From Anaerovibrio sp. RM50 (lineage in GTDB: Bacteria; Bacillota; Negativicutes; Selenomonadales; Selenomonadaceae): DNA of 64,000 nt. A program made the translations under genes and the position numbers. Shown here piece by piece: positions 15,185 to 24,817 of this stretch. Under the pieces are notes generated by a model. The model worked only from the letters and a program-made list of their open reading frames with translations. It had not been told where the DNA came from and searched no databases. Every line of letters begins with the position of its first letter. Position 1 is the first letter of the stretch. The stretch lies in the NCBI RefSeq assembly GCF_000622005.1, contig NZ_KK211384.1:12434-76433 (forward strand), read 5' to 3'.

Positions 15185-15921
15185 ACCTTGTAACCTCTTG
15201 GAGTAATCATATAACCGTCCTTAACGTAGGTGTGGCTGTTGCCAATGATTACGATGGAGAACATGCCGATTTCTTCCTCTGTGAAATGCTCCAGATCGGA
15301 AATAACATAATCCTCCTGCTCACGGCTGGCACTGGTAACAATACCCACTGGGGTCTTTGGATCACGGCACTTCAGAAGAATCTCCTGAATGGTGTCAATA
15401 TAATCTGGACGGGCCTTGCTCTTTGGGTTATAAAGGGCAATTACAAAATCCCCCTCCCCTGCCAATTTGGCACGCTTCTGAATAAGCTCCCAAGGGGTCA
15501 TCCAGTCACTGAGGGAAATAACTGCAAAATCGTGCATCAGCGGAGCTCCCAGAATAGAAGCCGCCGCATTTACTGCAGAAACCCCTGCCACTGTTCCGCC
15601 ATATTCCGGACGGTCACACTCCGGGTACTGAAGCACCAGCTCCAATACGAGCCCGGCCATACCATATACCCCAGCATCACCGCTGGATACAACTATGGTA
15701 TTTTTTCCGGATGCTGCAGACTCCACAGCCATCTTGCAGCGGTCAACCTCCTGCATCATGCCTGTGCCAATAACCTCTTTGCCCTCAAGCATTGGCTTAA
15801 TTAAATCAATATATGTGGTATAGCCCGCAACCACTTCTGCCGCCTCGATTGCTTTTTTTGCCTTTGGAGTCATATCGTCCATGCTGCCAGGACCAATTCC
15901 GATTACTGTTATTTTTCCCAT
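15181..15921 (-). CDS. cbiH: cobalt-precorrin-3 C17-methyltransferase CbiH
   Basis: This SAM-dependent methyltransferase methylates C17 with ring contraction. The 246-residue protein has the tetrapyrrole methylase fold: GIGPGSMDDMTPKA at the N terminus, VVSSGDAGVYGMA in the cofactor site, and the family-typical ALYNPKSKARPDYI near the C-terminal third. It overlaps cbiG (13 nt) and cbiJ (4 nt). Confidence 0.93.
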   Translation of the reverse strand: MGKITVIGIGPGSMDDMTPKAKKAIEAAEVVAGYTTYIDLIKPMLEGKEVIGTGMMQEVDRCKMAVESAASGKNTIVVSSGDAGVYGMAGLVLELVLQYPECDRPEYGGTVAGVSAVNAAASILGAPLMHDFAVISLSDWMTPWELIQKRAKLAGEGDFVIALYNPKSKARPDYIDTIQEILLKCRDPKTPVGIVTSASREQEDYVISDLEHFTEEEIGMFSIVIIGNSHTYVKDGYMITPRGYKV

Positions 15922-16979
15922 ATTAACGCCACCGTCACTTTCTCATATTTTGTCTTAAGGAGAGCCTCAACACCGTGGTTAACACAGCAAAAGGCCGCAG
16001 CCTCCGCCACATTTCCCACGCCAATAGTTTTTCTTACAAATTCCGACTCTGCCAAATTATAATATTCTATCTGTTCCTTCAGTTTGCTGTTATCCCAGAA
16101 GGTAATCTTCTTGTTCAGGGTCTTTGCAATTTCCAGGAGTCCCTGCTCGTCAGCCTTGAATACAGTGCTGGCCATTTCGTCTATACGGTCAACACTCCAG
16201 CCAATCCTCTTGCAGGCCTCCTCCAGTGCCCCGCGAATCAGGTCCGCCCCAACACCCCGGCGACAGCCGATACCGGCCACCAGCCGCCTTGGCCTAAGAT
16301 ACAGCACCCATTCATTAACAGGAAAATGATTAGCGGAAAGCACCACGCGATAGGTGCCCTGCTCCACCACCTTTTTGGATATTTCCTCATTGGTGCAAAC
16401 CGTCACCAAAATGCCATTGCTCTTCATCTTTTCACGGTATTCCTCCAGACATGGAATATCCTCATCTATGAGGTATTCCAGCTGTGCGTCTCCCAAAACC
16501 GCGTTATTTAAATGGAGAATATTTTTCTTTGGATAAGGCACCAGCCCAATGCGTGATGCCAACAAATCCGGGGCCAGCTTATTATTCACGTCTGTAGCTG
16601 TAGTAATAACAGGATTGCTTTCCAGAATTTCCGCCAGCTCCAGAGTAAGCTCATTGCCGCCCCCAATATGGCCGGACAACAGACTGATAACATTTCTGGC
16701 CTGCTCGTCCATTACCACAACTGCAGGATCAGTGAGCTTGCTTTCCAAGAGCGGGGCAATAGTACGCACCACAATTCCCGTGGCCATAATAAAAATCAGG
16801 GCCCCGTATCTGGAAAATTCTTCCTTTACAGCACTGGCCAGACGGCTGTAATATATGACCTCATGCTGGTCCCTAAGGCCCTCATGGGCATAAATATCCA
16901 CATTGGCCTTAATATTCTCTCTGATGCGTCTGGCTACCTTCAATCCATTTTCTGATGAAGTAAAGATGGCATATTTCAT
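15909..16979 (-). CDS. cbiG: cobalt-precorrin-5A hydrolase CbiG
   Basis: CbiG opens the delta-lactone of cobalt-precorrin-5A and releases acetaldehyde. The 356-residue protein contains ALIFIMATGIVVRTIAPLL and VISLLSGHIGGGNELT in the N-terminal domain and the C-terminal signature LVAGIGCRRGVGADLI. ATGA overlap with cbiF upstream. Confidence 0.93.
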   Translation of the reverse strand: MKYAIFTSSENGLKVARRIRENIKANVDIYAHEGLRDQHEVIYYSRLASAVKEEFSRYGALIFIMATGIVVRTIAPLLESKLTDPAVVVMDEQARNVISLLSGHIGGGNELTLELAEILESNPVITTATDVNNKLAPDLLASRIGLVPYPKKNILHLNNAVLGDAQLEYLIDEDIPCLEEYREKMKSNGILVTVCTNEEISKKVVEQGTYRVVLSANHFPVNEWVLYLRPRRLVAGIGCRRGVGADLIRGALEEACKRIGWSVDRIDEMASTVFKADEQGLLEIAKTLNKKITFWDNSKLKEQIEYYNLAESEFVRKTIGVGNVAEAAAFCCVNHGVEALLKTKYEKVTVALIWEK

Positions 16980-17737
16980 AGGCTGGCTTCCCTAAATCCG
17001 TGACTGAACTCCGGGGCATAAAGCCTTGACAGCTCGTAGTCACTGCCCAACACATTACTTACGACTATCATGGAGGTGCGGTCTACGCCCTTGCCCTCAA
17101 TTTCCTTGCAGATGGTCTCCAATGTACCACGGAAAATCCGCTGCTCCGGCCAGCTGGCCCGCTGAACAATGGCAATAGGAGTAGTAGGCTCATAGCCACC
17201 CTCAATAAGCTCCTTCACCACATCCCCCAGCATGGAGATACTGAGGAAAATGCACATGGTGGCCTTGTGGGCAGCCAGAGAACGAAGCTTTTCCCTATCC
17301 GGAACTGGAGTTCTACCTTCATTTCTGGTAATAATAACGGTCTGGGTAACCCCCGGCAGGGTATACTCCTGCTTAAGGGCCGCTGCAGTGGCCAAAAAGC
17401 TGCTGACTCCCGGAACCACCTGATATTCAATGCCCTTCTTGTTAAGGGCATCCATCTGCTCCTGAATGGCACCATAAATGGCAGGATCCCCCGTATGGAG
17501 TCTTACCACATTTTTACCAGCTGCCACGGATTTTTCAATAACCTCCAGCACCTCAGGAAGGGACATTGAAGCGGAATTATGAATCTCACAGCCCTCCTTG
17601 GCGTAGCCCAGCAAAGCCTCCGGCACCAGGGAGCCCGCATAAATAATAACGTCAGCCTCCTCCAGTAGTCTCTTGCCCTTTACTGTAATAAGCTCAGGAT
17701 CGCCAGGGCCTGCCCCCACTATATTTACCATTGCCAT
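16976..17737 (-). CDS. cbiF: cobalt-precorrin-4 C11-methyltransferase CbiF
   Basis: This SAM-dependent enzyme adds the C11 methyl group. The 253-residue protein shows VNIVGAGPGDPELITVKG, ADVIIYAGSLVP, VRLHTGDPAIYGAI and VVPGVSSFLATAAALK, all typical for the CobM/CbiF branch. AAAGGAGC precedes the ATG, which shares one base with the cbiT stop (TAATG). Confidence 0.94.
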   Translation of the reverse strand: MAMVNIVGAGPGDPELITVKGKRLLEEADVIIYAGSLVPEALLGYAKEGCEIHNSASMSLPEVLEVIEKSVAAGKNVVRLHTGDPAIYGAIQEQMDALNKKGIEYQVVPGVSSFLATAAALKQEYTLPGVTQTVIITRNEGRTPVPDREKLRSLAAHKATMCIFLSISMLGDVVKELIEGGYEPTTPIAIVQRASWPEQRIFRGTLETICKEIEGKGVDRTSMIVVSNVLGSDYELSRLYAPEFSHGFREASL

Positions 17738-18324
17738 TATTTAGCTCCTTTCTGTTTTTCACATGTAACTATATAAATCGGATTATTTGCCTTTGGCATA
17801 TCATAAGGCCCCACCTGCTCCAGCTTGCTCACCTGGACCTGAACGGCCTCATAGGTATAATCCTCACGCTTTCTCATATATTCCAGGCACTGGGCGATAG
17901 TCTGTATGGTGATGCAGTTCATCACAATTCGCCCGCCCTTGTTCAGCTTTTTATCAATTGCATCAAGAATAATTGGCAGATTGCTGCCGCTGCCCCCAAT
18001 GATAACAGCATCAAGCATGGGAAGCTCATCAAATCCCTCAGGGGCGTAGGCCTCAATAACCTTTAAGTTATATACACCAAATTTTTGTGCATTTTGTTTA
18101 ATTAAGTCAATGCCATCTGGATTGCGCTCAATGGCATATATCATACCGTCCTTGGCTTGAAAAGCTGCCTCTATGGATATGGAGCCCGTGCCTGCTCCCA
18201 CATCGCAAATTACACTGTCTGGCTTTATGCGGGCCTTGGCAATGGTCAGAATCCTAACCTCCTGCTTTGTCATGGGCACCTTGCCACGAATAAATTCCTC
18301 ATCGGGAATCCCTAATGGAATCAT
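17737..18324 (-). CDS. cbiT: cobalt-precorrin-7 C15-methyltransferase (decarboxylating) CbiT
   Basis: CbiT methylates C15 and decarboxylates the C12 acetate side chain. The 195-residue Rossmann methyltransferase contains PMTKQEVR, the SAM loop DVGAGTGSISIEAA, and AVIIGGSGSNLP. The start at 18324 gives an ATGA overlap with cbiE and has GAAGGC ahead. It works with CbiE, its partner in fused CobL proteins. Confidence 0.93.
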   Translation of the reverse strand: MIPLGIPDEEFIRGKVPMTKQEVRILTIAKARIKPDSVICDVGAGTGSISIEAAFQAKDGMIYAIERNPDGIDLIKQNAQKFGVYNLKVIEAYAPEGFDELPMLDAVIIGGSGSNLPIILDAIDKKLNKGGRIVMNCITIQTIAQCLEYMRKREDYTYEAVQVQVSKLEQVGPYDMPKANNPIYIVTCEKQKGAK

Positions 18325-18956
18325 TTTGCCTTCACCACCAATACGCAATTTAAATACACCGTCTCCAGTTTGGCCGCTTCACCGATGGTTGTAATTATAA
18401 TTTTCTCATCGGGATATGACAGTCGGTTGCAGATTGCCACCATGGCCCCCGCCGGCCAGCCCATTTTTCTCAGCATGGAAGGAATGGTTCTGGAATTATT
18501 ATTTTTATCCGTCAAAAAGCCTAAAATCTTGCCGGGACAATAAACCATTTTTTCCTTGGAAGCACTGCGCCCGTGCATGCTGATAAGCTCCGCCTCCTGC
18601 CATGGCATACCCAGCTTGGCAAAGGCCACCTGCATAGAGCTGAGCCCTGGAATGACCTTTATTGGCTTATCTTCAAAATTGCGCTTAACAGCATCCAGCA
18701 TAGAGTAATACCCCGGATCCCCGGAAACCATTACCACCACGTCCTGGGTATGAAGCTCCCTTTCAATGAAGTCCATAACAGCATGCATATCCGCCCGAAT
18801 AATGCACTGCTTCTGGCCCTTGTCCTTGCCATACTGCTCCATGGCACGGCTGCCCCCCACCAGCACCTTTGCCTCATCAATGGTCTTTAATGCCGCTGGT
18901 ATCATATATTCAGGACTTCCTGGTCCAATGCCCACAATAATTATTTTATGTTCCAT
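18321..18956 (-). CDS. cbiE: cobalt-precorrin-7 C5-methyltransferase CbiE
   Basis: This SAM-dependent methylase acts on C5. The 211-residue protein carries IIVGIGPGSPEYMIPAA, VVMVSGDPGYYSML and PGLSSMQVAFAKLGMPWQEA, followed by SMHGR, which is typical for CbiE/CobL. It overlaps cbiD by 16 nt. Confidence 0.93.
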   Translation of the reverse strand: MEHKIIIVGIGPGSPEYMIPAALKTIDEAKVLVGGSRAMEQYGKDKGQKQCIIRADMHAVMDFIERELHTQDVVVMVSGDPGYYSMLDAVKRNFEDKPIKVIPGLSSMQVAFAKLGMPWQEAELISMHGRSASKEKMVYCPGKILGFLTDKNNNSRTIPSMLRKMGWPAGAMVAICNRLSYPDEKIIITTIGEAAKLETVYLNCVLVVKAK

Positions 18957-20041
18957 CCAAACTCCTCGCCAATCTTTCTTGCTGTATCGTCCATGCCCAA
19001 AAGCTTTCCCTTCAGGGTAACCATCACTGTGCCAACCTGCATTTTTTCAAATACATAGCGCTGGGCTCTAAGGCTTGCCCGTGCCGCAATGGTGTCATAG
19101 ACAGACTCCAGATTATACTTTTCAATAACTGGCAGTGCCTCCTCTGTGGTAACAGCAGAAAGTATCTCCTGCACTCCCTCTGGTGGCATTCCCGCCGCTG
19201 CACTGTAGGCCGCCATGGTTTCCATACGCCCGTCTCCCATGCGGTTGTGGGTATGAAAAACTCCCGCCGCCACCTTGGCCATTTTTCCGATATGGCCAAA
19301 TAAAAGAACTCTTTCCAGTCCCATATCTGCCGCCGATTCCAGCATGTGACCGATAAAATTGGAGGTCTGGACCATTGCTTCTGTCGGAAGTCCCCATGAA
19401 CTGGCTATACGTTCACCAATCTTTCCAGGCACAAAAATCTGTGTCTTGTACCCTGAAGCCAGAGCAACACTGATCTGAGGCACCAATGAATCCTTAAATG
19501 CTTCCTCGGACATGGGGCGAATAACCCCAGTGGTGCCAATAATGGATATACCACCAACTACCCCCAACACGGAATTTAGGGTTTTCTTGGCCAGCTCCTC
19601 ACCCGCCGGCACATCAACCCGTACAGAGCAGCCGGGAATAAAGCCAAAGACCTCCTCCAAGGACTGTCTTATAAGAGCTCTGGGACCCGGATTAATGGAA
19701 GGCTCCCCTGGAGGTATTGCCAGCCCGGGCTTTGTAATGGTGCCAACTCCCTTTCCAGCGATAAGCTTGATACCCTCCTGGGACTTGTCCATGGTCAGGG
19801 TAGTCAAAATGGATGCTCCGTTGGTAATATCCGGATCGTCCCCGGAGTCCTTCACTATTTCCACCCTTATGCCCTTCCCAAAGGGTTCAATGGCCTTTAC
19901 GGGTATATGCAGTTTTGTTCCGTCAAGGGCATTTATTTCCACAAAATCAACGGAGCTGCCCTGCATAAACAGAGCCGCTGCCTTGACTCCGGCTGCCACA
20001 CAGGCCCCTGTGGTATATCCGCCCCTAAGTTCTTTAGGCAT
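18941..20041 (-). CDS. cbiD: cobalt-precorrin-5B C1-methyltransferase CbiD
   Basis: CbiD methylates C1 in the anaerobic pathway. The 366-residue protein begins with the family hallmark LRGGYTTGACVAAGVKAA and has GVGTITKPGLAIPPGEPSIN and LFGHIGKMAKVAAGVFHTH. It is the first gene of cbiDETFGHJ, with GGAGACG before the ATG. The enzymes for C20 methylation (CbiL), CbiC and CbiA are not in the window. Confidence 0.95.
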   Translation of the reverse strand: MPKELRGGYTTGACVAAGVKAAALFMQGSSVDFVEINALDGTKLHIPVKAIEPFGKGIRVEIVKDSGDDPDITNGASILTTLTMDKSQEGIKLIAGKGVGTITKPGLAIPPGEPSINPGPRALIRQSLEEVFGFIPGCSVRVDVPAGEELAKKTLNSVLGVVGGISIIGTTGVIRPMSEEAFKDSLVPQISVALASGYKTQIFVPGKIGERIASSWGLPTEAMVQTSNFIGHMLESAADMGLERVLLFGHIGKMAKVAAGVFHTHNRMGDGRMETMAAYSAAAGMPPEGVQEILSAVTTEEALPVIEKYNLESVYDTIAARASLRAQRYVFEKMQVGTVMVTLKGKLLGMDDTARKIGEEFGWNIK

Positions 20042-20060
20042 TTACGTCTCCTATTTTAAC

Positions 20061-20125
20061 GATAACTCTCAGTTATCTTATATTATAACGCAATTATGCA
20101 AATTTTTCCTTTACTAAAGGAAAAA
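20061..20125 (-). promoter_or_regulatory. cbi operon promoter region with two inverted repeats
   Basis: On the - strand a TATAAT box (20082-20087) lies about 40 nt before cbiD. Downstream of it is GATAACT CTC AGTTATC (20061-20077). Upstream, over the expected -35 area, is a perfect 11-bp-arm repeat TTTTTCCTTTA C TAAAGGAAAAA (20103-20125). No good -35 hexamer is seen, so an activator or repressor may act here. No cobalamin riboswitch fits in this 134-nt gap. Confidence 0.45.
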
Positions 20126-20137
20126 TATTCCTAATGC

Positions 20138-20165
20138 AAAAGAAAAAGGACTGCTTTCGCAGTCC
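20138..20165 (-). terminator. Rho-independent terminator after ftsY
   Basis: On the - strand GGACTGC GAAA GCAGTCC (20148-20165) is followed by TTTTTCTTTT. Confidence 0.92.
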
Positions 20166-20175
20166 CTGATATTTT

Positions 20176-21090
20176 TTATCTCTCAAACAAAGCCTTGGCG
20201 AAGTCCTCGGCTACGAACGGACGGAGATCGTCCACGCCCTCCCCTACGCCAATCCACTTAACTGGCATGGAGAGCTCGGCCTTGATGCCGATTACCACGC
20301 CGCCCTTGGCAGTGCCGTCCAGCTTGGTGAGAACTACACCAGAGATTGGGGCCGCCTCAGTAAAGAGCTTGGCCTGGCTGATGGCGTTCTGGCCAGTGGT
20401 GGCATCCAGCACCAGCAATGTCTCATGTGGTGCCTCGGGAATCTCACGCTGAATAACGCGGTTAATTTTCTTCAGCTCCTCCATGAGATTGGATTTGGTC
20501 TGAAGTCTGCCGGCAGTATCGATAAGGAGAATGTCCACATTACGGGCCACAGCCGCCTTTACGGCATCATAGGCCACAGCAGCAGGATCGGAGTTTTCCT
20601 CATGACGGATAACCTTTGCGTTGGTGCGCTCCCCCCAGATTTCCAACTGGTCAATGGCTGCAGCTCTAAAGGTATCCGCAGCGGCCAGCATAACGGTTTT
20701 GCCCTGTTCCCTGTAATAATTGCTCAACTTGCCAATGGTTGTGGTCTTCCCCACACCGTTTACGCCGATTACCAAAATAACAGTAGGGCCTTCCTGGGCA
20801 ATTTTGGTGATATCTGAATCCTTGGTAAGAAGCTCGGAAATCTGCTTTGCCAAAAATGGTTTCAAATCCTCAGGGGTGTTGATTTCCTTCTTCTTGATGC
20901 CCTTGCGCACAGCCTCCATGAGATTATCGGTGGTGTTGACACCCACGTCTGCCATAATGAGGATTTCCTCCAGCTCGTCCAGCAGATCATCATCAATATC
21001 GGCATAGCCAATAACCAGCTTTTCAATTTTCTCGGTAATTGTTTCACGGGTCTTGGTCAGGCCCTTTTTTAATTTATCAAAAAATCCCAT
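20176..21090 (-). CDS. ftsY: signal recognition particle receptor FtsY
   Basis: FtsY is the membrane-associated GTPase that docks SRP-ribosome complexes at the translocon. The 304-residue protein has the N-terminal helical domain (about 1-90) and the G domain with [14 protein letters not shown] (P-loop), [20 protein letters not shown] and [11 protein letters not shown]. It lacks the long acidic A domain of the E. coli protein, as is usual in Firmicutes. TTGGAGG precedes the ATG; smc ends 18 nt upstream, so the pair is one operon. Confidence 0.96.
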   Translation of the reverse strand: MGFFDKLKKGLTKTRETITEKIEKLVIGYADIDDDLLDELEEILIMADVGVNTTDNLMEAVRKGIKKKEINTPEDLKPFLAKQISELLTKDSDITKIAQEGPTVILVIGVNGVGKTTTIGKLSNYYREQGKTVMLAAADTFRAAAIDQLEIWGERTNAKVIRHEENSDPAAVAYDAVKAAVARNVDILLIDTAGRLQTKSNLMEELKKINRVIQREIPEAPHETLLVLDATTGQNAISQAKLFTEAAPISGVVLTKLDGTAKGGVVIGIKAELSMPVKWIGVGEGVDDLRPFVAEDFAKALFER

Positions 21091-21108
21091 TTTAAACCTC
21101 CAACGATT

Positions 21109-24100
21109 TTAATTATCTATCATGGATTCTGCTTCCTTCAGCTTTACGGAGAGAATCTTGGATACCCCCGCATCCTCAACAGTGACCCCATACATGGAAT
21201 CCGCCGACTCCATGGTTCCCTTGCGGTGAGTAACCACAATAAACTGTGTATTATCGGAATATTCCTCGAGGAAGCTTCCGAAACGGCCAATATTGGCCTC
21301 ATCCAACGGAGCGTCCACCTCGTCAAGGAGAGAGAATGGGGCAGGTCTGTACCGCAGGAAGGAGAACAGCAATGCCACAACTGTAAGGGCACGCTCACCA
21401 CCTGACAGCACTGCCAGATTCTGCTGCTTCTTGTCGGGAATCTGCACCACAATGTCCACGCCGGACTCCAGAACATTTTCCCTGTCAATTAGGATAATCT
21501 TGGCATCGCCGCCCCCAAAGAGTCTCACAAAAATATCCTTGAACAGAAGGTTGATGCTGTTAAATGCCTCCCTGAACTGCTTGGTCATGGTGGCATCCAT
21601 TTCCCCGATTATCTTCAGAAGATCCGCCTTGGCATTGGTAAGATCCTCAGCGTTTCCTGACAGGAAGCCGTGGCGCTCCAAAAGCTCCTTGTACTCAGTC
21701 GGGGCATTTGGATTGACAGTACCAAGGGTGCCAATCTCCCGCTCCAGTCTTTTCAGCTCACGCTTAAGGGCGGTTGGCTCCATTTCAGGCACCATTTCAG
21801 CGGCACGCTCCGGCACTATGCCATATTCTGACAGCATCTCATTTTCCAGCTGCTCCAAGTCGTATTCCGTGTGGGAAGCGTTGAGCTCCAGCTGATGCAG
21901 CTCATCCTGAATACCATTAAGACGCTGCTGGGCTGCCTTTGTTTCCTTTTCATTTTTCTGGCTTTCCACCAGCTTTTCCATGCGGCGCTCGTGAACTTCG
22001 CTGTATTCCTTCTTGGCCGCTGCATAATCATCCTGCAAATGCTGGGTTTTGGTAATAAGGCCGCCAATCTTGTTTTGGCTTTCCTCCAGCTCATTGTCCA
22101 GTCTGCGGATCTCCTGCTCATTCTGGCCGATGGATTCTGCGTTTCTGGAAACCTCACGCTGACGAAGCAGCGTCTTTTCCTTCATGCGCAAAATACTCTG
22201 CTCAAGAACAGTTTTATCATGCTCCAGTTGATTGGTAAATACGGACAGATCCTCTGCCTCCTGATCCATATCAGCATAATCATCTATACTTTCCTGAAGC
22301 TCTTCATTTAAGGACTTATTCCTTGTCTGCAAAGCTTCCGTTTCTTTTCTAAGAGCTGCCACCTGCTCCTGGGTGGAAATGAAGTTGGCCTGGGCATTTT
22401 CCAGGGCCTGCTCCAGTGCTTCACTGTCAACACTTGCCTTTGACAGCTTTTCTTCAATGGCTGCCCCATTAAGGGTCTGCTCCTGCTCCCTCATTTCCAG
22501 GGTGTGCAGATCATTTCTCAGTGAGGTCAGCTGGGAAGAAGCTTCCTCTATTCTATCCATTAATGCAGTGCCTTTTTCCTGCAACTCCCCGAAGGATTTT
22601 TTATCGCTTGCCAGCTTTTCCTTAAGCTGCTTTATTTCCTCCTGACGGTTCAGAAAACTGCTTTCACGATGCTGATGGCTGCCGCCGGTCATGGCACCAC
22701 CCGGGCTGAGAAGCTCGCCCTCAAGGGTTACAATGCGAAGTCGCTGCCCCATCTGCTTATTAAGGCTGATGGCGTTGTCCATGGTATCAACCACCAGAGT
22801 TCTTCCCAACAGGAAATCCATAACCTTCCCATATGAGTTCTCAGTGGTGACAATTTCGTTGGCCCAGCCAATTACTCCCGCCGCTCCCTTTGGCAAATTC
22901 TCCCGATTATTTTTCGGGGTGATTGATGAAAGGGGCAGGAAGGTAACACGGCCCAAGCGGTCCTGCTTTAAAAACTCAATGGCCGCCTTGGCAGTATCGG
23001 TATCTTCAGTAACAATATTTTGCAGACTGCCTCCAAGGGCTGTTTCGATGGCGGTAACATATTTCCCCGGAACCTCCATCAATTCAGCCACTGTACCGCA
23101 AACCCGCTTACGCCAAGCTGTCTGGGCTTTTAAAACGGCCTTTACAGCTTTGCCAAAGCCCTCATAGGAATTCTGGAGATTTTCCATTATCTGCAGTCGG
23201 CTGGCCATTTTCTGGATACTGCCTTCCAGCTGATTCTTTTCTCTGTTTAAGTCCTCAAGGGTCTGGTTATCCTCTTTAAGCTGCTTTTCCCTGTTTTCAA
23301 TAGCTCCGGCCTTGGCGGCTTTCTCCTTGGAGATTTCACCAATAAGCTGGGTCAGCTGGCTCTGATCCCGTTCCAAAAGGGCCATTTCTTTTTGCAGGTC
23401 TTCCAGCTGCTGCAGCTGGTCACCCCGGTTCTGGCTGTCATTTTCCAGATCACGCTCCAAAAGCATGAGCTGGCTGTTCTTTTCATTATAGCTCTGCATG
23501 GCATCCTGAAGCTGCTTTTCAAGGTCAGAGCGCTCTTCCCTTTTCTTCTGGAGGGCTTCACGGAGGCCCTTGGCCTGCTCACGGCACTTCTGGATTTTGG
23601 CTGTTGCTTCATCAAGGGCATTCTGTGACTCTTCCCCGCTCTTTGCAGAAGCATCAATATCCTGCTGTGCCTCCTCCACTGCAGCCTTTAATTCGCGAAG
23701 CTGCTGGCTTAAAAGCTGGCGGGAAGCCTTGCCCTGACGGCGGCGTTCCTCCAGTACCTTGATTTCACTGTCTGCTGCCTCAAGCTGGCTGCGAAGATCG
23801 TTGCGTCTTTGGGAAACAGTTTCCTGTTCCTTTTCCAGCTCCAGTACTGCCTTGTCAAACTGCTCCTTGCGGTTTTCAGAAAGCTGCAATGCGGTTCTGG
23901 CTGCTATTTCCTGATCCTTCTTGGCAGTAATGGCCGCAGTGTGCTTTGCCTTTTTCTTGTTAAGATCAAGGTAATTAAGATAAATTCCAGCCAGATTGAA
24001 CTTTTTCAATTCCTCCTGAAGGGCGTTGTATTTTTCCGTTTTTTCTGCGCTGAGCTTTAATGGCTCCAGCTGGTACTCTATTTCACCGATAATATCCTGG

Positions 24101-24669
24101 ACACGGAGAAGATTTGCCTCTGTGTCCTCCAGCTTGCGCATGGATTCCCGCTTGCGGTTCCTGTATTTGGTAATTCCCGCCGCTTCCTCGAAAAATAGGC
24201 GTCTCTCCTCGGGGCGGGCATTTAAAACAGCATCAATCTTGTTCTGACTGATGATTCCCATACTGTCATGGCCAATACCGGTGTCTGCAAAGAGATTGGT
24301 AATATCCTTCAGGCGGCAACGGGCCCTGTTAATGTAGAACTCGCTGTCCCCATTTCTGAAAAGCCTTCTGGTAATGGTGACTTCCTGAAAATCCACCGGC
24401 AAGGTGCCGTCATTATCAAACACCAGAGAAACCTCAGCCACACCCATGGCACGGCGGGCAGCACTGCCGTTGAAGATAATATCCTCAGCCTTGGTGCCAC
24501 GGATATTGCGGACATTCTGCTCACCCAGCACCCATTTTATGGCATCGGAAATATTACTCTTGCCACTGCCGTTTGGTCCCACTATGGCAGTTATTCCCTT
24601 GTCAAAATCTACTTCTATTTTATCAGCGAAGGACTTAAAACCATAAGCCTCCAGTCGTTTTAACTGCAA
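21109..24669 (-). CDS. smc: chromosome segregation ATPase SMC
   Basis: SMC forms the ring ATPase of the condensin complex. The 1186-residue protein has Walker A GPNGSGKSN near residue 32, two long coiled coils (about 165-500 and 680-1000), a hinge around 510-660 (GTVAELMEVPGKYVTAIETA), and the C-terminal signature LSGGERALT with Walker B FSLLDEVDAPLDEAN. It is of normal length. No ScpA/ScpB genes are nearby. Confidence 0.96.
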   Translation of the reverse strand: MQLKRLEAYGFKSFADKIEVDFDKGITAIVGPNGSGKSNISDAIKWVLGEQNVRNIRGTKAEDIIFNGSAARRAMGVAEVSLVFDNDGTLPVDFQEVTITRRLFRNGDSEFYINRARCRLKDITNLFADTGIGHDSMGIISQNKIDAVLNARPEERRLFFEEAAGITKYRNRKRESMRKLEDTEANLLRVQDIIGEIEYQLEPLKLSAEKTEKYNALQEELKKFNLAGIYLNYLDLNKKKAKHTAAITAKKDQEIAARTALQLSENRKEQFDKAVLELEKEQETVSQRRNDLRSQLEAADSEIKVLEERRRQGKASRQLLSQQLRELKAAVEEAQQDIDASAKSGEESQNALDEATAKIQKCREQAKGLREALQKKREERSDLEKQLQDAMQSYNEKNSQLMLLERDLENDSQNRGDQLQQLEDLQKEMALLERDQSQLTQLIGEISKEKAAKAGAIENREKQLKEDNQTLEDLNREKNQLEGSIQKMASRLQIMENLQNSYEGFGKAVKAVLKAQTAWRKRVCGTVAELMEVPGKYVTAIETALGGSLQNIVTEDTDTAKAAIEFLKQDRLGRVTFLPLSSITPKNNRENLPKGAAGVIGWANEIVTTENSYGKVMDFLLGRTLVVDTMDNAISLNKQMGQRLRIVTLEGELLSPGGAMTGGSHQHRESSFLNRQEEIKQLKEKLASDKKSFGELQEKGTALMDRIEEASSQLTSLRNDLHTLEMREQEQTLNGAAIEEKLSKASVDSEALEQALENAQANFISTQEQVAALRKETEALQTRNKSLNEELQESIDDYADMDQEAEDLSVFTNQLEHDKTVLEQSILRMKEKTLLRQREVSRNAESIGQNEQEIRRLDNELEESQNKIGGLITKTQHLQDDYAAAKKEYSEVHERRMEKLVESQKNEKETKAAQQRLNGIQDELHQLELNASHTEYDLEQLENEMLSEYGIVPERAAEMVPEMEPTALKRELKRLEREIGTLGTVNPNAPTEYKELLERHGFLSGNAEDLTNAKADLLKIIGEMDATMTKQFREAFNSINLLFKDIFVRLFGGGDAKIILIDRENVLESGVDIVVQIPDKKQQNLAVLSGGERALTVVALLFSFLRYRPAPFSLLDEVDAPLDEANIGRFGSFLEEYSDNTQFIVVTHRKGTMESADSMYGVTVEDAGVSKILSVKLKEAESMIDN

Positions 24670-24754
24670 CTAAAACACCAGCCTGTTTGAAATTTAGTAA
24701 CACTTTATTTTATCATAAATTCCATTTTTTTCATATTCTTATACGCATTTCATG

Positions 24755-24798
24755 GCAAAGAAAAGGGCTGAAAAGATAAACACATCTTTTCAGCCCTT
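24755..24798 (-). terminator. Rho-independent terminator after the decarboxylase beta subunit
   Basis: A 15-bp stem (arms 24763-24777 and 24784-24798, AAGGGCTGAAAAGAT and its complement) with a 6-nt loop is followed on the - strand by TTTTCTTTG. Confidence 0.9.
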
Positions 24799-24817
24799 CG
24801 GACATTCTCAAATTAAC

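Noticed and set aside
20042-20175. Cobalamin riboswitch ahead of cbiD
   Set aside because: The gap is too short, and no B12-box-like sequence is seen.
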